Assembly (NCBI GenBank): GCA_965208025.1 | Contig: OZ242302.1 | Location: 3,162,001-3,226,000 of the forward strand | DNA from: Bin80 sp965208025 | GTDB lineage: Bacteria; Bacteroidota; Rhodothermia; Rhodothermales; Bin80 | DNA: 64,000 nt | Reading direction: 5' to 3' | Part shown: in pieces, positions 37,763-45,344 of the stretch | Layout of the letters: every line of letters starts with the position of its first letter | Numbering within the stretch: the stretch's first letter is position 1 | Program-made: the position numbers and the translations under genes | Notes under the pieces: model-generated | The model's input: only the letters and a program-made list of their open reading frames with translations | Databases searched by the model: none | What the model was told of the DNA's origin: nothing

Positions 37763-39016
37763 ATGGCGCATATTGTCATCATAGGGAACGGAATTACAGG
37801 CATTACTGCTGCGCGATTTATTCGGAAGTTCACCACTGATCGTATCACGGTTGTTTCCAGTGAAACGGACCACTTTTACGCACGAACTGCTTTAATGTAT
37901 ATCTACATGGGGCATATGCGCTATCAGGAGACGAAACCCTACGAGGATCACTTCTGGTCTCAGAACAAGATTGACCTTGTTCGAGGTTATGCGTCATCTA
38001 TTGATACGGAAGCCAAAGTAGTTCATATCGTGGATGGGAATGACCTTGCTTATGATAAGTTACTCCTGGCGACAGGATCAAAATCCAACAGATTTGGATG
38101 GGCTGGACAGGATCTGCCTGGGGTTCAGGGGTTATATGGGATGCAGGATCTTGCATTGATGGAGCAAAATACCCAAGACATCACACGCGGCGTAGTTGTA
38201 GGAGGGGGGCTTATTGGCATTGAGATGGCGGAAATGCTTCATGCTCGCCAGATTCCTGTAACGTTTTTAGTCCGAGAGAACAGCTACATGGATTACTTGC
38301 TTCCAGTTGAAGAGTCCCGTCTCATCAATGAGGAGATTCTTGCGCATGAGATTGATTTAAGACTTGGAACCGAGCTCAAGTCCATTCATGGAATTGAAGC
38401 CGTGCAATCAATTGAAACCAGCCAAAATGAACACATTCCCTGTCAGTTCGTGGGTTTGACTGCTGGAGTACATCCCAATATTGATCTTGCCAAGGCCTCT
38501 GGAATTCACACCAACAGGGGGATTCTAGTCAATAAATACTTTGAAACGAATATCTCAAATATCTACGCTGCGGGGGACTGTGCAGAATTCAATGAAGACG
38601 GAATTGGAAGCCGTCGGATTGAGCAGTTATGGTACACAGGACGCGCACATGGAAAAGCTGTCGCTCGGATCTTATGTGGACACCACAAACCTTATCAACG
38701 CGGAATATTTTTCAATTCAGCAAAATTTTTCACCATTGAGTATCAGACTTATGGAGATGTACCTCCCAAGCCCCCGCCTAATGTTCAATCTCAACTGTTT
38801 CGTGATGGGCCGAAGCTTCTTCGTGTGAACAGTGATCGTGAAACTGGTCATGTGCTGGGATTTAATGTGATGGGTTTGCGTCTCCGACAGGATCAATGTG
38901 AAGCCTGGATTCGTAATGAGTCTTCGGTCCGAGATGTGCTTGCATCTCTCAAGAAAGCCCGATTTGATACGGAGTTTTATTCAAGGTCAGTCTACCGTCA
39001 AGCCAAAGCAATATAG
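37763..39016 (+). CDS. NAD(P)/FAD-dependent oxidoreductase
   Basis: This 417-residue pyridine-nucleotide-disulfide-type oxidoreductase has an N-terminal FAD motif (VIIGNGITGITAARFIRK), an internal NAD(P) motif (GVVVGGGLIGIEMAEML near residue 148) and a C-terminal FAD motif (NIYAAGDCAEF near 268). It lacks a redox-active CxxxxC pair, so it resembles rubredoxin or ferredoxin reductases more than lipoamide dehydrogenases. A polytopic 4Fe-4S protein gene follows after 13 bases. Together they may pass electrons from NAD(P)H to a membrane iron-sulfur protein. The substrate is unknown. Confidence 0.85.
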   Translation: MAHIVIIGNGITGITAARFIRKFTTDRITVVSSETDHFYARTALMYIYMGHMRYQETKPYEDHFWSQNKIDLVRGYASSIDTEAKVVHIVDGNDLAYDKLLLATGSKSNRFGWAGQDLPGVQGLYGMQDLALMEQNTQDITRGVVVGGGLIGIEMAEMLHARQIPVTFLVRENSYMDYLLPVEESRLINEEILAHEIDLRLGTELKSIHGIEAVQSIETSQNEHIPCQFVGLTAGVHPNIDLAKASGIHTNRGILVNKYFETNISNIYAAGDCAEFNEDGIGSRRIEQLWYTGRAHGKAVARILCGHHKPYQRGIFFNSAKFFTIEYQTYGDVPPKPPPNVQSQLFRDGPKLLRVNSDRETGHVLGFNVMGLRLRQDQCEAWIRNESSVRDVLASLKKARFDTEFYSRSVYRQAKAI

Positions 39017-39029
39017 TAGAGGAATTCTC

Positions 39030-40448
39030 ATGAATGAACAGGCAAGTTTACAGCTTACAACTTCGGGATCAAGGTATTCAACGCGCCAGAAGACTGGCCT
39101 CGCATTGATCGGAATTGGTCTCCTTGCACTACTCGTTACCGCTCTGGGAAATGGAATACTGAACCCTTCCATCACATTGGGAATTTCTCTATTTGGACTT
39201 ATACTGGGCAGTGGGATTCTCTTTGCAGGTCTTTTTCAGCAGTCTCCTGGAGTAAATAATAACAGGGTGTGGTTTTCTGGAGCAACTGCGCGGGGAATGG
39301 CTGGCTGGATGATGGCCATCGTATTTACTGGATTCTATGTTATCCTCTATTGGTCTCCTTCGCAGTTTGAGCAACTCATTCGGGGAGTTGATCCATTGAG
39401 TTTCTGGCTTCGGGGACTTCCAGCTGATCAATGGTTTTTGTACGGGTTCTTCTATACCCTTGCAGTGCTTGTAATGGGTGCCCGAATGCTAATCAAGTAT
39501 CGGGACAACCGTTATCAGATTTTCCGCACGATTTCGGTAATGTTTTTTCAGTTGGGATTTGCATTCTTGATACCCCAGCTGATGGTACTTCTGAACGAAC
39601 CCGAATTCTATTTTAGTTATTTCTGGCCTTTAAAGTATGATTACTTATGGCCGTCCACATTCAGTTCTCTTCAAGGACCTGGCTTAGGTATCTTCCTGCT
39701 ATTCTGGACGGGTGTAATGACCTTTATTGCGACTCCAATTTTAACCTACTTCTATGGTAAGCGGTGGTACTGCTCATGGGTATGCGGCTGTGGAGGACTT
39801 GCAGAGACGGCAGGAGATCCATTCCGACATCTGTCGGATAAATCAACTAAATCATGGAAAATTGAGCGTTGGATGGTTCACAGTGTACTTGTATTCGTCA
39901 TCATTACGACTCTACTACTTTGGTCTTCGCAGTGGGCTGGCGGGGGCATATTGGGGAGCTTGTCTCAGGAATTTTCGAGATGGTATGGTTTCTTCATTGG
40001 ACTCATCTTCGCCGGCGTAGTTGGAGTTGGGTTCTATCCAATCATGGGATCTCGCGTTTGGTGTCGCTTTGGATGTCCGATGGCAGCAGTTCTTGGGATA
40101 CTCCAAAAATATTTTTCCAGATTCAGGATTACGACCAATGGCGGGCAGTGCATTTCGTGTGGAAACTGTTCGACGTACTGCGAAATGGGGATTGATGTGA
40201 GATGGTATGCTCAGAGAGGCCAGAATATTGTACGGGCTTCTTGCGTAGGATGTGGCATGTGTGCTACGGTGTGTCCACGAGGGGTACTTCGTTTGGAGAA
40301 TGCCCCTATACGAGGTCGCTATAATGGTCCGGTATTAATTCACGATGACGAGGTATCCGTGCAGGTTGATGATGCGTGGCGCAGGAACCGTCCTCTGATG
40401 CCACCACTGCAGGACGACCTGCCCATCTTGACTGACGATGATCTTTAA
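39030..40448 (+). CDS. NapH/FixG-like 4Fe-4S membrane protein
   Basis: This protein of about 472 residues has at least six membrane segments (for example LALIGIGLLALLVTALG, ISLFGLILGSGILFAGLF and FIGLIFAGVVGVGFYPIMG) and many Fe-S ligands. WYCSWVCGCGGL and VWCRFGCPMAA resemble the CxxxCP motifs of NapH/NosR/FixG. Two ferredoxin clusters follow: CISCGNCSTYCEMGI and CVGCGMCATVCPRG. Open frame exists back to 38898, but that would overlap the oxidoreductase gene by 119 bases. GAGG at 39019-39022 is well placed for the ATG at 39030. Probably an electron-transfer membrane protein working with the preceding flavoprotein. Confidence 0.85.
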   Translation: MNEQASLQLTTSGSRYSTRQKTGLALIGIGLLALLVTALGNGILNPSITLGISLFGLILGSGILFAGLFQQSPGVNNNRVWFSGATARGMAGWMMAIVFTGFYVILYWSPSQFEQLIRGVDPLSFWLRGLPADQWFLYGFFYTLAVLVMGARMLIKYRDNRYQIFRTISVMFFQLGFAFLIPQLMVLLNEPEFYFSYFWPLKYDYLWPSTFSSLQGPGLGIFLLFWTGVMTFIATPILTYFYGKRWYCSWVCGCGGLAETAGDPFRHLSDKSTKSWKIERWMVHSVLVFVIITTLLLWSSQWAGGGILGSLSQEFSRWYGFFIGLIFAGVVGVGFYPIMGSRVWCRFGCPMAAVLGILQKYFSRFRITTNGGQCISCGNCSTYCEMGIDVRWYAQRGQNIVRASCVGCGMCATVCPRGVLRLENAPIRGRYNGPVLIHDDEVSVQVDDAWRRNRPLMPPLQDDLPILTDDDL

Positions 40449-40457
40449 AACTAACGC

Positions 40458-40946
40458 TCAGTCCGTCTGAGGACGTCTTGGCGGCTTACAAATGTCTAGA
40501 CGCTCGCCGTTAAGACAGCGCAGTTCGCCCTCAAACTTATTGAGTAAGTCTTTTTCATCAAACGTGTGTAATGTGTTTACATCGTATATTATACAGGAAG
40601 CCACATGCACAGCATCTGGAGGTTTTTTCAAATTATTGTGCTCTCTGAGCAACTTCCTTGCCAACTCTCCAACAGGACGATTAAGTTGTAATATAACGGC
40701 GTTAGAATCCAAGAAATCTGTAAAGTCTTGTTCATTGTAGGGGGGGGGCAGAGTTCGCCACTGTTCGCCGCACTGAACTTTCCAAACTTCAGCTAATGTG
40801 TAGGCAGATGTGTATATTCTGGCCTCCCCTCTCCCCACGAGATCCTTAACGTAAAGGCAGCGGTTTACCGTTTCCGAGTGTCTCTGGGTAATCAAATCAA
40901 TCCAAAGACATGAATCCCAATAATACTTCTTAGGCGGTTTCCCCAT
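40458..40946 (-). CDS. PIN-domain ribonuclease, toxin-like
   Basis: This 162-residue protein has the PIN acidic set: Asp11 (YYWDSCLWID), Glu53 (TLAEVWK), Asp111 (KPPDAVHVAS) and Asp130/Asp133 (HTFDEKDLL). Such proteins are usually Mg-dependent RNases acting as VapC-like toxins. It overlaps the end of the upstream 288-aa gene by 17 bases, the usual antitoxin-toxin arrangement, although that partner is much larger than a standard VapB. It converges on the 4Fe-4S gene, with 9 bases between stops. Confidence 0.8.
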   Translation of the reverse strand: MGKPPKKYYWDSCLWIDLITQRHSETVNRCLYVKDLVGRGEARIYTSAYTLAEVWKVQCGEQWRTLPPPYNEQDFTDFLDSNAVILQLNRPVGELARKLLREHNNLKKPPDAVHVASCIIYDVNTLHTFDEKDLLNKFEGELRCLNGERLDICKPPRRPQTD

Positions 40947-41796
40947 AATCGCCCCGATGGAGTTTATCTAAATACTCCCTTGAGGATAAACCTCCAGTAA
41001 AGTCGGGGTCAAAGAGATCTTCAAGAGAAACGGTACTACTCTTCATAATCTCCACGTGCCCATTACTAACCTTTTGCAGTTTTCCGTTTTCTCCATATGT
41101 TAGTTCTCCATGAACAGTCACACGGTTACCTTTCCATACATGTGTGGCAGTCATTTCGGTCTCCCACTTTCGGGCCTCATCTTCTGATAGGCAACACCAT
41201 ATTTCACGATCCAAACTCCTATGTTCAATCTTCAATGCTGGTTTTCCATAATACTTACCCACAGCGATAATCGGGCCCTCAACAGATCCAAGTTCCATAC
41301 GTTTTCCACTTCTAAAGATGGAAGCATAAATTGAATCAGGAGGCAATTTCAGCATACGTAATCCACGCTTCGCACTATCAGGATTAATCTCAATCTCATG
41401 CGGTTGATCGGAATGTGGCATGACAAAGATAGTACTTTCAATCCCATTGATATTTCGCTCGAGGATTTTCTTGGTGGAGTCCCTCAAAAACTGGGGCGTA
41501 CTGGGATCCCATGCTCTACCAGATGAAATATCTTGAAATAGTTCACGAAAGGCCTTGGCATTTGACTCCACGATTTTGAAGTCTTCCTTTAGCGTATCTG
41601 TATTATGGGGTATACATTCAACAATAAGAGGATTGTTTTTTTGAATAGTCTTTATATTCAATAGAACTCCTAGTTGGTTACGTCCTTTTAGAATTGTAAA
41701 GAAGTCTCCGATTTGCAGTATTGCGTCATGAACATCAAGAATTCCTTTCCGATTTTTAGAAGCTTCAACCGTAATTTTATAAGACTTTGACATCAA
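40930..41796 (-). CDS. Unknown 288-aa partner of the PIN protein, antitoxin candidate
   Basis: I recognise no named domain. The first 230 residues look mixed alpha/beta: an N-terminal part with ILQIGDFFTILKGRNQ, and a beta-rich middle with EGPIIAVGKYYGKPALKIEH and NRVTVHGELTYGENGKLQKV. The C-terminal tail (SLEDLFDPDFTGGLSSREYL then DKLHRGDYGETA) resembles the short toxin-neutralising tails of VapB-type antitoxins. Position directly upstream of, and overlapping, the PIN gene supports co-expression and an antitoxin-like or regulatory role. The size makes this an unusual module if so. Function is inferred from context. Confidence 0.55.
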   Translation of the reverse strand: MMSKSYKITVEASKNRKGILDVHDAILQIGDFFTILKGRNQLGVLLNIKTIQKNNPLIVECIPHNTDTLKEDFKIVESNAKAFRELFQDISSGRAWDPSTPQFLRDSTKKILERNINGIESTIFVMPHSDQPHEIEINPDSAKRGLRMLKLPPDSIYASIFRSGKRMELGSVEGPIIAVGKYYGKPALKIEHRSLDREIWCCLSEDEARKWETEMTATHVWKGNRVTVHGELTYGENGKLQKVSNGHVEIMKSSTVSLEDLFDPDFTGGLSSREYLDKLHRGDYGETA

Positions 41797-42277
41797 GTCA
41801 GTGTCTGAAAATAAATTTAGTTGTATTCAGAGACAGATTTAAGGACTGACAACAAATTATTCAAACTCATAACATTTATCCGTTAATAATAGGACCACAT
41901 CCCTTTATTGATGGACTACATTAACAACAATATATTCACCCTTGTGATGTTAACAGGTTTTTCGCAGGTTGATCGCGACGATCTTTCTAAACCGAGTCGC
42001 TTCTGAGTAGTACAGTTTCTGATCTGAAAGGTTTTCCTCTTTGCCAAAACAGTGAGAGGAGAAGGGAATGTTGGAAGTAAATTAGAAGAAGCCCTCGGAA
42101 ATTCAATAAGTGTTAATGCTTTGGGAGTGGGCCAATGGTGTGAGGAATTTGACCATTTAATTGGATGTGATTCTCATATCATTGTTTCGATCTCTTTAAG
42201 GAGCGGGGCATAGAGTGCTATTCGGTCAGCGTGATGTGCACTAACCTGAATTCCCATTGAAAAATGGCTGTGACTTT
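41797..42277. other. Intergenic region carrying an orphan CRISPR repeat
   Basis: These 481 bases are AT-rich and contain no gene. The only recognisable feature is the degenerate CRISPR repeat at 42184-42221, beside the IS that follows. Confidence 0.6.
42184..42221 (-). repeat. Orphan degenerate CRISPR repeat
   Basis: The right 21 bases (GAGCGGGGCATAGAGTGCTA plus T) are identical to the repeat of the main array. The left part is degenerate (GTTTCGATCTCTTTAAG instead of GTTTCAATCCCCTGAT). In the transcribed minus-strand sense the 3' half is the decayed half, which is typical of the last repeat of an array. It lies 3.1 kb from the intact array. Confidence 0.85.
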
Positions 42278-44011
42278 TCACATGAACTGAATTTTCAGAA
42301 TTTTGTTATCAAGCCAAGGGATCGGTTGCTCTGTTTTATGATAGTTGGCGCCCATGAGTAACGGGTTGTGGGAACGACGGGGATACTTGACGATGATCTC
42401 ATCCCTCGTTATTCGGATACTCGCCCGTTTAGGAACCAAGTATTCAAAGAGGGTGCGATTTTCAGCTACGCTCCACTGCTCATTGGCTCGGAGTCCAAGG
42501 ATTCGGTAGAGCAGGCTGGCGATCACCGTCAGTTGTACATCTACATGAATATTCATCGGAATGGCCGCGCTGAGGGCATCCATATGAAAGAATTCAATCG
42601 TATCGCTGATGACATTCTCAATGACCATCCGCCGTGCATAGCGATCAATCAATTGGGAAGCGGACCGTTCCATTTGATTGGTGATCAAGAGAATCATGCG
42701 GTCGTGTCCAAGCCCCCGAATGGCAATTTGTCGCAAGTTACCGGGATACCCTTTCAGCTTCACAGTCTGCTCCAGGACACTTGGGGTCCGATATTTGCGT
42801 CCTATATTGGTCAGTTCGATGGCGCGCCATTGCGTTTGGGGGAGAGCCTGGATCTCATCCATGACCGATTTGTGACGACGGCGCAATGTAATGAATCGAA
42901 TCTTCTGCTGCGTTAAGTGTCCCAACTGCTCATAGGTGGTCACACCACTATCAAATACTAACTCAGAGGGTTTCGTTCCCGTGCGCTGCGCGTAGTCATC
43001 CACAAAGTTCTGGATTGCAAGGGAATGATCCTCTTTGTGCACCGTCGTATCGGCATAGGAAAAGACACGATGGTTGGCATCCCACGCCAGAAAGGTCAAG
43101 ACCCCTAATTGCCGCCGACTCCGCTTACTGATATAGTGTTTTTCCAACCGTGCTTTGTCTCCATGATAGGGGATGGTGTGAAAATCCAGATCAAACGAAG
43201 TGCCACGGCCCAGACCTGCGTCAAGACGCGCAGCGGCATCCAGCCATCCATGGGTAAACGATTGCGTGAAGTGGGGATCACATCGGGAACTGTATTCGCT
43301 TAATGTAGACCGTTTGGGAATGACATTGAGTCCGGCAAAGAGTGCGAGCCCCTCGTCCATTGTGTTTGCCATCACATGGGTATGCCGTCCAATCCCCCAG
43401 AGCTTGAGAGCTAACAAGGAACGGATCATACAGGGAGCAGGAATTAACTTGGATCCTGGCAGGTGTGGGACTAAGGACTCCATCTCCATCTTAACCAAAT
43501 CTGGCAGGAAGAGGAAAAGTCCGCCAAAACTAGTAGAGAACTTATGTGGTGATAAGTTGAGAGCGCAACAATCAGCACGCGGGGCCTGTGCGGGTTTGGG
43601 CGAAGGGGGCCGAGTGGGCAGGCGTGGAAGCCCTGCCGCACGGATCACCTTACTGATATAAGATGGGGTAGCATCAAGCCCCTCTTTCTGTAGCAGAGAG
43701 GGAATATGATGGATAGAAACGTTGTGTGTTTTTCGGAGCTCCACGATGCGCGCACGCAGTGAATCGGGAGCGGGCTTGGAAGCAGATTTGGGAAGAGTCC
43801 AAAAGAACGAAGCATCGGGCGATTTGCGAAACTCATAGCAAAGATTCTTGAAGGTGCCATAGGGAATACCAAACCGCTTGGCGACTTCGGTTCCAGAGAT
43901 TCCCTCCACATAGTAGGCACGGAGGGCTTCATAGTAGATTTGGGCTTTGTAGGTGGGAGAAGTGAAGAATTCGGCATAAATAGTCATCATAGAATAGACA
44001 TAAGTATACAA
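42278..44011 (-). CDS. IS4-superfamily-like DDE transposase with N-terminal HTH
   Basis: This 577-residue transposase has an N-terminal helix-turn-helix (GISGTEVAKRFGIPYGTFKN, about residues 38-57), a second HTH-like region near 100-130, then a DDE domain. GTSFDLDFHTIPYHGD holds the first Asp near 270, LVFDSGVTTYEQL the second near 350, and YARRMVIENVISDTIEFF the Y-x2-R-x3-E signature near 465. I cannot assign a named IS family with certainty. Translation may begin a few codons later (MMTIYAEF). The gene lies between the orphan degenerate repeat and two further decayed repeats, so the element probably inserted into the old end of the CRISPR array. Its terminal repeats are not clear to me. Confidence 0.8.
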   Translation of the reverse strand: MYTYVYSMMTIYAEFFTSPTYKAQIYYEALRAYYVEGISGTEVAKRFGIPYGTFKNLCYEFRKSPDASFFWTLPKSASKPAPDSLRARIVELRKTHNVSIHHIPSLLQKEGLDATPSYISKVIRAAGLPRLPTRPPSPKPAQAPRADCCALNLSPHKFSTSFGGLFLFLPDLVKMEMESLVPHLPGSKLIPAPCMIRSLLALKLWGIGRHTHVMANTMDEGLALFAGLNVIPKRSTLSEYSSRCDPHFTQSFTHGWLDAAARLDAGLGRGTSFDLDFHTIPYHGDKARLEKHYISKRSRRQLGVLTFLAWDANHRVFSYADTTVHKEDHSLAIQNFVDDYAQRTGTKPSELVFDSGVTTYEQLGHLTQQKIRFITLRRRHKSVMDEIQALPQTQWRAIELTNIGRKYRTPSVLEQTVKLKGYPGNLRQIAIRGLGHDRMILLITNQMERSASQLIDRYARRMVIENVISDTIEFFHMDALSAAIPMNIHVDVQLTVIASLLYRILGLRANEQWSVAENRTLFEYLVPKRASIRITRDEIIVKYPRRSHNPLLMGANYHKTEQPIPWLDNKILKIQFM

Positions 44012-44530
44012 TATATCATAATACTAACATTTCACAGACCAGTTCATTTTTGAGATATAGTACAGAAATATTGGGAAATATTCAGAGATTCAGGAGGATT
44101 TAGTCCAAAGTGAGATGCTGTTAATAACATGATCAATAGTGTACTTATGTCACAATAATATAACTTATTGACACAATTTCTGACCAATCATTTGATGAGT
44201 TGATTCCCATCCCCCAATTTTCTGACCTCCAAGTAGTATGCCGAGAGCAAATGAATCAAACGCATCAGGAAATGTACAATAACTATCAGATTGGAATCCC
44301 AATATGAGAATGCAAGGCCCTCTTCCTTAACAGATAGAAGGTTATGTAGGTAGATCCATGGGAGAAAAGGAAACATACGGGAGGAAGGAACCAACGAAAC
44401 CCAGATTGACGAAGATGATTATCTTCGTCTGGAAGTTAAAAAGAACTGTTTCCCTGCAACAAAAGGAATTCTAACAGGTCACTGCAATGTTTTCAATGGA
44501 AATTCAGGCTAATGAATCCACCGCGTCCAA
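44012..44530. other. Region between the IS transposase and decayed CRISPR repeats
   Basis: I see no gene in these 519 bases. A 9-bp perfect hairpin, GACGAAGAT (44408-44416) and ATCTTCGTC (44421-44429) around GATT, is present. The transposase promoter and IS end should be in the left part. Confidence 0.45.
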
Positions 44531-44642
44531 GTTTCAATCCTCTGGTGAGCGGGGCATAGAGTGCTATTAAAAAATACTAGGCATGGCGAGGCCTAGCTTG
44601 ATTAGGGTTTCAATCCCCTGTTGAGGGGGTATGGATTGTAAG
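44531..44642 (-). CRISPR. Two decayed CRISPR repeats with one spacer
   Basis: The repeat at 44531-44567 matches the consensus except for two substitutions (TCTGGTGAG for CCTGATGAG). The second, 44607-44642, keeps GTTTCAATCCCCTG but then reads TTGAGGGGGTATGG and ATTGTAAG. They are 39 bases apart, a normal spacer length, so this is a real fragment of the array and not a chance match. Confidence 0.85.
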
Positions 44643-44838
44643 GTATCGCTTTTTTCTGGCTCGGTAATGTAAGCATCAAATCCAGTCTCTTGCCGCCTAT
44701 TCAGTTGGTATCGAGCAGATTCGGCTGCTGAGCAGATCTGTGGCTGATGATCAGCAACAGGCTCCACAAGCCACCAGTGGTTTGCGGGTGATAACAGTGC
44801 CTCAGAGAGCATTCATCGCCAGTTGACACCTCGTTGAT

Positions 44839-45204
44839 TCAGGCAGTCCGAAGGATCTTTTCCATTTTGCGCCCTCTCGCCAGTTCGTCAACCAGCTTGT
44901 CCATGTATCTGACTTGTCTGGTCAAAGGAGTGCTGATGTCTTCAATGCGATAGCCACAAGTAACTCCGGTAATCAGGTTTGCATTCGGGTGGAGATTGGC
45001 TCTGGCGAAGAACTCCCTGAGGGTTTTGTCGCAGCATGTGAGTTGCCGCAATTCTTCCTCACTGTAGCCAGTCAGCCAACAGATGACTTCGTTCAGTTCC
45101 GTTTTGGTTCTGCCCTTCTTCTCAACCTTGTCAAGGTACAAGGGATAGATTGAGGCGAAGCTCATGTTGGCAATGCGCTCGTCGTGCTCTTTAGTGGTGG
45201 CCAT
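44839..45204 (-). CDS. DUF2200 family protein inside the CRISPR trailer
   Basis: This 121-residue protein matches DUF2200: SFASIYPLYLDKVEKKGRTK near residue 15, then EVICWLTGYSEEELRQL near 39, LITGVTCGYRIEDI near 78 and YMDKLVDELARGRKMEKIL at the end. The start at 45204 has a strong ribosome binding site (GGGGAAGG). DUF2200 is widespread and its function is not known. The gene lies between two copies of a variant CRISPR repeat (44607-44642 and 45265-45301) and is transcribed in the same direction as the array. It is therefore likely a cargo gene that entered or was captured in the old end of the array. Confidence 0.85.
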   Translation of the reverse strand: MATTKEHDERIANMSFASIYPLYLDKVEKKGRTKTELNEVICWLTGYSEEELRQLTCCDKTLREFFARANLHPNANLITGVTCGYRIEDISTPLTRQVRYMDKLVDELARGRKMEKILRTA

Positions 45205-45264
45205 ACCTTCCCCTTGTTGATGCCATCAGGATACTGATTCGGCAGGTCGGTTGCAATCTGCCTG

Positions 45265-45301
45265 ATTTCAATCCCCTGTTGAGTGGGGCATGGATTGTAA
45301 G
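45265..45301 (-). repeat. Variant terminal CRISPR repeat
   Basis: This 37-base repeat reads ATTTCAATCCCCTGTTGAG then TGGGGCATGGATTGTAAG. It shares its variant half with the decayed repeat at 44607-44642 and not with the main array. It is followed by a 43-base spacer and the first consensus repeat at 45345, so it forms the present left end of the continuous array. Confidence 0.85.
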
Positions 45302-45344
45302 CTGGATATACACATATCAAGTGTTATGACGATTACCCTGAGAA

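Noticed and set aside
38898..39029. 44-residue N-terminal extension of the 4Fe-4S protein
   Set aside because: It lies inside the preceding oxidoreductase gene in another frame. The start at 39030 has a proper ribosome binding site and follows that gene's stop.
42368..42916. 182-aa plus-strand open frame opposite the transposase
   Set aside because: It is antisense to a well-supported transposase with DDE motifs and has no features of its own.
44567..44812. 81-aa minus-strand open frame between decayed repeats
   Set aside because: Its C-terminal part is simply the decayed CRISPR repeat, and no family is recognisable. It may be chance or a relic.
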